Origin: Promethearchaeota archaeon
GTDB taxonomy: Archaea; Asgardarchaeota; Lokiarchaeia; Sigyniarchaeales; SOKP01
Reading direction: 5' to 3'
NCBI GenBank assembly: GCA_013375475.1
Contig: JABXKD010000029.1
Coordinates: 1-40,963 of the forward strand
DNA length: 40,963 bases
A model generated the notes under the pieces. It saw only the letters and a list, made by a program, of their open reading frames with translations, ran no database searches and was not told where the DNA came from. Positions 15,918 through 22,276 of the stretch are shown piece by piece. The first letter of the stretch is position 1. Each line of letters starts with the position of its first letter. The translations under genes were made by a program, and so were the position numbers.

Positions 15918-16772
15918 GTGAAAAAAATGAATTTTGAGACAATAAAATTTGAATTGAAAGAAAATGGGATTGGAATATTATCCCTAAATCGCCCTAACAA
16001 ATTAAATGCAATTAACTTCCAAATGGAACAGGAATTACACGAGGTATTTGACCACCTCACAATGAATTTGGATTGTCGCGTTTTAATTTTAAAGGCTGAA
16101 GGAAGAGCTTTTTGCGCTGGTACTGATTTACAGGAAGGTTTAGTCTTAAACACGAAAAAAATCCCTGAAGGTTATGAGAAATATTACTTTCTAAATACAG
16201 CAGAGCCAATTAAAAAAAAAATGTATCATCAATGGCGGATAAGTTCAATTTACGTAAAAATGCGGAAGATTAGTCAACCAATCATTGCTTTGGTTCACGG
16301 TGGAGCTGCTGGGGGAGGGTTTGGGTTCGCAATGGCTGCAGACTTTCGAATTGTAGCTCCCGATGTTAAATTTATAAACGCCTCAATTAATATTGGTTTA
16401 ACTGGAGCAGATGTAGGAGGTAGCTATTTTCTTCCAAGATTAATTGGATTGTCTAGAGCTTCTGAAATAATGTATACTGGAAGAGATGTGGGAGCTGAAG
16501 AATCGGTAAAAATTGGATTGGCTCTAAGATCCGTTGACTCGAAAGATTTGTTAGAATCCGGGATGGAGCTAGCGAATTTATTGTTAAAAAAAAGCCCCTT
16601 AGGGTTAAGAATGACAAAACAAGCTCTAAATTTAACTCTGGATTCTCCAAGTTTGGAGACTATATGCCAATTGGAAAATGCTAGTATTGTGCTTTCCTTT
16701 AGTTCTAAAGACGTGAACGAAGCCTCGGCAGCGTTTTTCGGCAAAAAAGATCCCAAGTATCCTCTTCGCTAA
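15918..16772 (+). CDS. Enoyl-CoA hydratase/isomerase (crotonase) family, copy 2
   Basis: A 284-residue crotonase, a tandem paralogue of the preceding gene 33 bases upstream; long segments are nearly the same in both, for example KSPLGLRMTKQALNL and the end DPKYPLR. Oxyanion-hole parts: FCAGTDL and GGAAGGGFGFAMAAD. As in copy 1, the positions of the two catalytic Glu of classical crotonase appear to be non-Glu (Gly at the first; the second region reads SINIGLTGADVGGSYFLPRL). Start: GTG 15918 or ATG 15927 (MNFETI). The two differ mainly in the surface region after the oxyanion hole (KKIPEGYEKYYF versus KKPPELKEKFHF), which often touches substrate, so they may act on different acyl chains. Confidence 0.88.
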   Translation: MKKMNFETIKFELKENGIGILSLNRPNKLNAINFQMEQELHEVFDHLTMNLDCRVLILKAEGRAFCAGTDLQEGLVLNTKKIPEGYEKYYFLNTAEPIKKKMYHQWRISSIYVKMRKISQPIIALVHGGAAGGGFGFAMAADFRIVAPDVKFINASINIGLTGADVGGSYFLPRLIGLSRASEIMYTGRDVGAEESVKIGLALRSVDSKDLLESGMELANLLLKKSPLGLRMTKQALNLTLDSPSLETICQLENASIVLSFSSKDVNEASAAFFGKKDPKYPLR

Positions 16773-16812
16773 AATGTTTATAATGCATCTTAAAATGTTT
16801 GTAATGCATCTT
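16771..16812. repeat. 21-base tandem duplication after the crotonase pair
   Basis: Two successive 21-base units (16771-16791 and 16792-16812) read AAAATGTTTRTAATGCATCT plus T and differ at one base (A or G). Each contains the palindrome ATGCAT. The first begins inside the stop codon of crotonase copy 2. It looks like a simple local duplication. The rest of the gap to 17010 holds no gene. Confidence 0.6.
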
Positions 16813-17010
16813 AAAAAGAACAAATCCATTTTATAAGAGGCTTTCATCAAGCAGATAAGGGTTCGATCAATCAAAGTTTTAACCTATTGCTCTCTCATCT
16901 TGAAAGAATCCATAGAAATCTGAGCAAAAAAATTTCTCTTTATTCTAGTGATATATCAGATAAATCTTCTGAACGGGACTTAAAATAAAACAAAATAAAA
17001 AAAATAGAGT

Positions 17011-17520
17011 TTATTCTCTAATTTGTAATTTTGGAGTAATAGGTGAAGCTCCACCCATATTAGTTATAACTGGACAATGAGAAAACACTTTTTCCATCAA
17101 TTCTTCTATTTTTTCTTTTGAAGCGTCTGCTTTAATCCTAACAACAGGTTCGAGTTTATCGTAACCCGCTAGTTTAGTATCGTCAATTCCAAAAATTGCT
17201 CCAAGATTAATATGGCCACGAGAAAATACTTTCAACTCATTGATTTTTATATCCATAATCTTGGCCCAAAATTTCGTAACTGCTACTATACACGCTCCCA
17301 CAGAAGCTAAAATTACTAGTAGTGGAGATGGACCTTCATTTGTACCATCTAAACCCGGAGGCGCGTCAATTAGTATTTCAAAAGGCTTTGCTCCCATCGT
17401 GCACTTAACTTGCATACCTTCTGATAACATCTCACACTCAACATTGAAATTCTTTTCCCCATTATTCCAATCATTCTTTATTGCTTCATATGTCTCTTTA
17501 AAGCTTGGCATTTTTTTCAC
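17011..17520 (-). CDS. OsmC-family protein
   Basis: A 169-residue OsmC/Ohr-superfamily protein. Seen: the EGPSPLLVILASVGACIVAV helix with C77, and FSHCPVI with C149. These are the two conserved cysteines that in characterised members reduce hydroperoxides through a thiol cycle. The loop DAPPGLDGTNEG is also typical. ATG at 17520 (MKKMPSF) or 17511 may be the start. In a strict anaerobe it could protect against peroxide or act on another thiol-linked substrate. It carries a perfect copy of the 16-base inverted repeat in its promoter, linking it by regulation with the Fe-S genes at the left end of the window. Confidence 0.88.
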   Translation of the reverse strand: MKKMPSFKETYEAIKNDWNNGEKNFNVECEMLSEGMQVKCTMGAKPFEILIDAPPGLDGTNEGPSPLLVILASVGACIVAVTKFWAKIMDIKINELKVFSRGHINLGAIFGIDDTKLAGYDKLEPVVRIKADASKEKIEELMEKVFSHCPVITNMGGASPITPKLQIRE

Positions 17521-17541
17521 TTTTTGATGATATTTTTTATT

Positions 17542-17557
17542 ATGAATGAGTATTCAT
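17542..17557 (-). promoter_or_regulatory. Predicted operator of the OsmC gene (site E)
   Basis: A perfect inverted repeat, ATGAAT-GAGT-ATTCAT, 21 bases before the OsmC start. The arms match the consensus of the sites near 678, 4334-4365, 5616 and 5905. No strong TATA element is seen upstream of it, in contrast with the other sites; a weak candidate is near 17566-17575. Confidence 0.5.
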
Positions 17558-17728
17558 AATTTGTAACCATATGATACAGAATAAAGTATTCCATTTAAAT
17601 TTCTCTAATTAGAGATAAACATCCAAGAAGGCTTTTTTCTCTATATTTTAAATTAAAAGAGTTACCTTTATCATTACTTTTTTCATTTGCATCTTTAGAC
17701 CAAATTAGCTAAAAAGTGGTAGAATCAA

Positions 17729-18244
17729 TTGGAAGCTAAGACAGTTTCGCAATCAAAAGTTGAAATCGCCCAGGTAATGATGCCAGAGCACGCAAATCCC
17801 GCTGGTAATGTCCATGGGGGTAATTTACTAAAGCTTGCCGATCAGGCTGGAGCTATTGTAGCCGCCAGACACACGCATTCCAATGTAGTAACAGCCTCAG
17901 TCGATAGATTTGATTTTATATCTCCTGCTTATATCGGAAATCTTGTTTTCATTAAAGCATCGATGAATTATGTTTCTAGAACCTCAATGGAAGTTGGAGT
18001 CAGAATAGAGGCAGAATGTCTCAGAACTGGAACTCACACACATATAGGGTCTGCTTATCTTAATTTTGTCGCTCTCGATAAGGACGATAAGCCTACTGAA
18101 GTGCCCGGATTAATTCCAGAAACTGAAACTGAAATAAATCGCTATGAGGAAGCAAAAAAAAGGAGAGAAATAAGGTTGCAGCTAGTGAAACCGCATCGTC
18201 ATCGCCAACAGGCGTGTATAATTAGACTAGAAAAATTAAAATAA
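17729..18244 (+). CDS. Hotdog-fold acyl-CoA thioesterase
   Basis: A 171-residue thioesterase of the YciA/ACOT hotdog type: PEHANPAGNVHGGNLLKLAD (about 19-38) is the family signature with the HGG turn and the catalytic Asp (D38), followed by TASVDRFDFISPAYIGNLVF, the second strand and catalytic segment. It hydrolyses acyl-CoA to free acid and CoA in the cytosol. The start is a TTG (17729) with a GTGGT element about 8 bases upstream; no in-frame ATG gives a complete domain. The C-terminus is basic and rich in His and Arg (KPHRHRQQ), beyond the fold. It fits the acyl-CoA theme of the block. Confidence 0.88.
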   Translation: MEAKTVSQSKVEIAQVMMPEHANPAGNVHGGNLLKLADQAGAIVAARHTHSNVVTASVDRFDFISPAYIGNLVFIKASMNYVSRTSMEVGVRIEAECLRTGTHTHIGSAYLNFVALDKDDKPTEVPGLIPETETEINRYEEAKKRREIRLQLVKPHRHRQQACIIRLEKLK

Positions 18245-18331
18245 AATTCAATCTTTTTCTGGATAGAACTACATTCGTTTTCAAATATAACTTTTTATTA
18301 GGGGAAGTATAAAATTATTTATATTTAGGTA

Positions 18332-18337
18332 GGTGAT
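18332..18337 (+). promoter_or_regulatory. GGTGAT ribosome binding site that favours a TTG start
   Basis: GGTGAT complements the usual archaeal 16S 3' end and lies 4 bases before TTG 18342. A GTG within this element (18333) could also start the frame, but it would overlap its own binding site. So the TTG is the better start for the permease gene. Confidence 0.5.
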
Positions 18338-18341
18338 TATA

Positions 18342-19676
18342 TTGGAAGAAGTCAAGAAAAGACCTGAACTAAAGAGAAGGATATCTCTATTTGGCGTTAC
18401 TGTCTATGGGGTTGGAAATGTCCTAGGAGCGGGCATCTATGCCTTAATTGGAGAAGTAGTAGGAATTACGGGAAATTTATCGTGGTTGGCTTTTATATTA
18501 GCTTCAGTTACTGGAGCTTTGACAGGTTTGTCCTATGCTGAACTTTCTGCTATGTTCCCTAAAAGCGCTGCGGAGTTTGTGTATACAGAAAAAGCCTTTA
18601 AAATCCGGCTTTTATCGTTCCTTCTTGGCTGGATAATAATCTTTTCAGGAATACTCTCAGCAGCTACGGTCGCGTTAGGATTTGCGGGTTATTTAGCCGC
18701 ATTAATCGGATTTTCTCCGATTATTCTTGTAGTAATTTTTGCTGTTATACTCATCGTGATTGTTAGTCTTATTAATTTCGTTGGTATAAGGGCATCTACG
18801 TGGACAAATATAATATTTACATTAATTGAGGCTTCGGGACTCATCTTCATTATTATAATTGGTATACCATATTTAGGTACGGTCAACTATTTTGTACTAC
18901 CTATAGGAGGTTCGTTTGGGGCAATCTTTTCAGCAGTCGCTTTAATATTTTTTGCGTATATTGGCTTCGAGGATATCGCTAATGTCGCAGAGGAGGTTAA
19001 AGAACCCACTAGAAACCTTCCTCGAGCTATAATTTATTCAATTATTATAACAACAGTTTTATATTGTTTAACTGCCTTATCAGTAGTTAGCATTCTACAA
19101 GATAATCCTATTGCAGACCCTCAAGCTCCCTTAAACAGCGTTGCTACAATAGCAATAGGTCCCATTGGAGGAATTATAATGTCGTTTATAGCTCTCTTTG
19201 CAACAGCTAACACTGTTCTAATAATGATGATTGTCACATCAAGGATGATGTACGGAATGGCAAGAGATAAAGCGTTACCAGACGGATTAAGTAAAATATC
19301 ACCTAAATTTAAAACACCCGCTGTAGCTATTTTAGTAACAATGATTCTAACCATGATTCCATTAGGATTATATTTTATTGGGGATATATCTACTATCGCA
19401 GATGCCACCGTTTTTGGAGTGCTAATTACTTTTTTCCTGGTGAATCTAAGCTTAATAGTTTTACGTAAGAAAAGCCCTGAACTTGAACGACCTTTTAAGC
19501 TAAAACCAAATATTCGTTGGTTGCCAATAGTTGCATTATTAGGATGTATTGTTTGTCTTGGACTACTTTTTACATTTGATTTGTTGACAATTATTATTCA
19601 AGCAATTATAGTCCTATGTGGAATAGTAGTTTTTTATGCAATGAAATCAAAAATCGAAACTAAAACTAAGAAATAA
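18342..19676 (+). CDS. APC-superfamily amino acid permease
   Basis: A membrane protein of about 444 residues with about 12 hydrophobic segments. The first segment contains GVGNVLGAGIYALIGEVVG, the G-x-G-I-Y substrate-binding break typical of the amino acid-polyamine-organocation family. Segment 6 has FFAYIGFEDIANVAEEVKEP, the conserved family signature with F-x-G-F/E, preceding the NLPRAI loop. It carries amino acids or amines across the cytoplasmic membrane, probably with a cation; substrate unknown. The start is TTG 18342 by its ribosome binding site, or GTG 18333. It is followed by a convergent small gene. Confidence 0.88.
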   Translation: MEEVKKRPELKRRISLFGVTVYGVGNVLGAGIYALIGEVVGITGNLSWLAFILASVTGALTGLSYAELSAMFPKSAAEFVYTEKAFKIRLLSFLLGWIIIFSGILSAATVALGFAGYLAALIGFSPIILVVIFAVILIVIVSLINFVGIRASTWTNIIFTLIEASGLIFIIIIGIPYLGTVNYFVLPIGGSFGAIFSAVALIFFAYIGFEDIANVAEEVKEPTRNLPRAIIYSIIITTVLYCLTALSVVSILQDNPIADPQAPLNSVATIAIGPIGGIIMSFIALFATANTVLIMMIVTSRMMYGMARDKALPDGLSKISPKFKTPAVAILVTMILTMIPLGLYFIGDISTIADATVFGVLITFFLVNLSLIVLRKKSPELERPFKLKPNIRWLPIVALLGCIVCLGLLFTFDLLTIIIQAIIVLCGIVVFYAMKSKIETKTKK

Positions 19677-19694
19677 ATCAGATATAATTAAAGA

Positions 19695-19862
19695 TTAACT
19701 ATATTTTTCTTTCCATTTTTTTTGCTTTTCTTCACTGTCTCCTTTCATTTTGCATGTTTTGTGAATTTGGGTCTGCATTTCCCATTGTTTTTCTAATTCG
19801 TCTTCGAGATCCTCTTTCCTTTGGTCATTTTCCTTATCGGATTGTTTCTTATCTTTGCTCAT
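19695..19862 (-). CDS. Small highly charged protein (55 aa)
   Basis: A 55-codon frame from ATG 19862 to TAA 19695: it begins MSKDKKQSDKENDQRKEDLE, then DELEKQWEMQTQIHKTCKMK and a lysine-rich end. It has a purine-rich GGGAG element about 6 bases before the ATG and starts 11 bases after the stop of the activase gene, so it is probably co-transcribed with it. It would form a single charged helix with one Cys. I do not recognise it. The composition is low in complexity, so a non-functional reading cannot be excluded. Confidence 0.5.
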   Translation of the reverse strand: MSKDKKQSDKENDQRKEDLEDELEKQWEMQTQIHKTCKMKGDSEEKQKKWKEKYS

Positions 19863-19873
19863 TTTTTCTCCCT

Positions 19874-20632
19874 TTAAGCGTCTAAATAGTCATATATTTG
19901 ATCAATCCTGCTATATCCTACAACATCGTCTCTTAAATAGATTTGGAATGGTAAATTCATATTTTTGTAAGGTTTTAGGATATTGAGTAGCGTGATATGC
20001 TCTGGCTTTTGAAACTTCTGTTTATGTTCCTCCCCAACACCTTCAGAATATTGATATTGTTGAAGGACAAAGTTCCCTCGGAACATATTTTTTCTTAGAT
20101 ATGAAATAATCTTATCGATGTCATTAGGTTTCATCAGATTTTCCACATAAGTGGTTCTTATTTCGAAATCAATATCCTCACGATTATTAATAATAATAAA
20201 TGATTCAGAGATAAGATCAGAATCTACTTGATTTCCAGTAATTTTAGCTAGTTTTTTATTATTAAGCGGAGCTTTAATATCTAAAGCAACTCTATTGATG
20301 AATGGGAGTAATTTCGTGATAATTTCCGGATTTGTTCCATTTGTATCTATACTAATATATTTCCCAATATTTTTAATTTCTTCACACAGTTCAAGTAAGT
20401 CGTTTTGAAGCGTAGGTTCTCCTCCAGAAATGCTTACACCACTGACTAACATGTTACTTTTAATTTGCTCCATTAATTTGGGAACATCGATATCTCTACC
20501 CACACCCTCATGAAGTAAATATTTATTGTGGCAAAATCCACAACTTAAATTGCACCCAACTGTGAATATAACCATTGTTGACTTATTAGGGATGTCCTTT
20601 GTTGAAATGTCTATAATTCCACCGACTCTCAT
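19874..20632 (-). CDS. Radical SAM activating enzyme, anaerobic RNR-activase (NrdG) type
   Basis: A 252-residue radical SAM protein: VGCNLSCGFCHN (C27, C31, C34) binds the SAM cluster, and SISGGEPTLQND is the GGEP SAM-binding motif. The start VGGIIDISTKDIPNKSTMVI and general layout match the archaeal NrdG-like/PFL-activase-like group (TIGR02495-type), which installs glycyl radicals. It lacks the ferredoxin-like insert of the dehydratase activases. No anaerobic ribonucleotide reductase (NrdD) is in the window. It might instead activate the glycyl radical enzyme 9 kb away, with the polyferredoxin standing in for the missing insert; this is speculation. Confidence 0.85.
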   Translation of the reverse strand: MRVGGIIDISTKDIPNKSTMVIFTVGCNLSCGFCHNKYLLHEGVGRDIDVPKLMEQIKSNMLVSGVSISGGEPTLQNDLLELCEEIKNIGKYISIDTNGTNPEIITKLLPFINRVALDIKAPLNNKKLAKITGNQVDSDLISESFIIINNREDIDFEIRTTYVENLMKPNDIDKIISYLRKNMFRGNFVLQQYQYSEGVGEEHKQKFQKPEHITLLNILKPYKNMNLPFQIYLRDDVVGYSRIDQIYDYLDA

Positions 20633-20768
20633 TGATAAGGATTAATTTTATATTTTTATTAAGTTCAACGCTACTATATGTTATCTAAAAATTTTATCAA
20701 ATTTAAAAAATAATCTTATATTTTAGATGATTGTAATATTAAACTAATTAAAACTTGAAGTGATATAT

Positions 20769-21989
20769 TTGGAAGGACATGTTCAATTTAGCGATTTGGA
20801 TTTTGAGTTTGGATATTCTTGTATGCCTGATAGGTTGCACTTCTATACAAAAGAGGAAAACGATTTCCGAATGGAAGTGCGAGAATGGTGTAAGAATAAT
20901 GTCGAACCTGTTTCTGAGAAGATAGATCGGGAGAGAAATTCTAGTTTAGCAGTAGAGGTTTTACGTAAGATGAAACCCTATTTGAATATTATCATCCCAA
21001 AAGAAGCTGGAGGACTTGGGAAAGGAGTATTATACCGAACGATATTTGGCGAGGAACTTACGGCTTTTAACTACGCTCTCGCAGGAATTTTCGGGGCTTC
21101 CTCTTGCTTATTTGCTGGCCCAATAATTGAGTTTGGGACAGAAGACCAGAAAATGAAATATCTCTCAGGAATAGCTGATGGGTCAAAAATAGGTGCAATA
21201 GGTATCACTGAACCTACAGGTGGCTCAGATGCGATAGGGGGTATGAGATTAAAGGCCGTGAGAGAAGGTGATCATTATGTCCTCAATGGAGAAAAATGCT
21301 TTATAACAAATGGTAGCGTTGCGGATTATATTTGTTTATATGCTAAAACTAACGATCAAGTAAAAGCGCATCAAGGAATATCTGCATTTATTTTCGAAAC
21401 TGATACTCCAGGATTTGAAGTAATTAAAGAATACAAGCACATGGGACGCAGGGGGATGCCCAACTCCCGTCTTCGATTTAACAACTGTAAAGTGCCAGCT
21501 GAAAATATGCTGCATAGAGAGAACGAAGGTGTAGATGTTTTATTATTTGGTCTTGATGGTGAGAGAACATTTACGGCTTCTCAATATCTTGGGCTTGCAC
21601 GAAGTGCCTTAGAAGTCTCATACAAATACGCTCATAAACGCGTACAATTCAAAAAACCACTCTATTCTTTTGAAGGAATATCGTTCAAACTTAGCGAAAT
21701 GTTTATGTATGTAGAACTTAGTAGAATGGCAATAGCTCAAATCGCTAGAATGCTTGATAATAGTCATAATTGTAGGGCTTCCGTTGCTGCTGTTAAAACT
21801 CGGATAGCGGATGCCACTGTGAGAATTACACAAGACGCAATCCAAATTGCTGGAGGACTTGGGTACTCTGAAGAATATCCTTTAGAGCGTTATTATCGAG
21901 ATGCAAAGATCGGACAAATCTCAGCAGGAACATCGGAAATTATGAGATATATCATTACAAGGGAAATGATAAGAATGTGGGGCAAATAA
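20769..21989 (+). CDS. Acyl-CoA dehydrogenase, isovaleryl-CoA-dehydrogenase-like base position
   Basis: An FAD acyl-CoA dehydrogenase of about 406 residues. Seen: IGAIGITEPTGGSDAIG (flavin site), YVLNGEKCFITNGSVADY, HKRVQFKKPLYSF, and the end AGGLGYSEEYPLERYYRDAK. In medium-chain enzymes the catalytic Glu lies in IYEGTS; here that place reads ISAGTS (Ala386). A Glu is present instead in GLDGERTFTA (E265), as in isovaleryl-CoA dehydrogenase, so the enzyme is probably active with the base moved. Start: TTG 20769 has GTGAT 4 bases before it; GTG 20760 in that element is the alternative. Works in acyl-CoA or branched amino acid breakdown. Confidence 0.9.
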   Translation: MEGHVQFSDLDFEFGYSCMPDRLHFYTKEENDFRMEVREWCKNNVEPVSEKIDRERNSSLAVEVLRKMKPYLNIIIPKEAGGLGKGVLYRTIFGEELTAFNYALAGIFGASSCLFAGPIIEFGTEDQKMKYLSGIADGSKIGAIGITEPTGGSDAIGGMRLKAVREGDHYVLNGEKCFITNGSVADYICLYAKTNDQVKAHQGISAFIFETDTPGFEVIKEYKHMGRRGMPNSRLRFNNCKVPAENMLHRENEGVDVLLFGLDGERTFTASQYLGLARSALEVSYKYAHKRVQFKKPLYSFEGISFKLSEMFMYVELSRMAIAQIARMLDNSHNCRASVAAVKTRIADATVRITQDAIQIAGGLGYSEEYPLERYYRDAKIGQISAGTSEIMRYIITREMIRMWGK

Positions 21990-22276
21990 GTATAGATAAA
22001 TTCTTCCCGTATTAAATTTCAGTTTAACGCCAGATTTGGAACAAAAAATTAACTCAGAAAGCCATTGTTTGTATATAACTTGATATTTTTTTGACTTCTC
22101 TATTAAAAGCATAGAAAAGACTTATATCTGAACATACCCTTAAATAAAATTAACATAATTTTTTTTAATGAAATTGAAATTTCTTTGAGAAAAATTGAAT
22201 AACGGGTTGAAAAATTAGTTTTGTTAACAAACAAAAATAAACCTATCTAAGAATTTCATTTAATTACATTTTAAAA

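Noticed and set aside
16774..16836. 20-codon frame across the 21-base repeat (MFIMHLKMFVMHLKK...)
   Set aside because: Arises from a repeat whose length is a multiple of three; too short and unsupported.
16856..16880. GGGTTCGATCA, at first sight like a tRNA T-loop
   Set aside because: No matching acceptor, D or anticodon stems on either side. No tRNA was found in the window.
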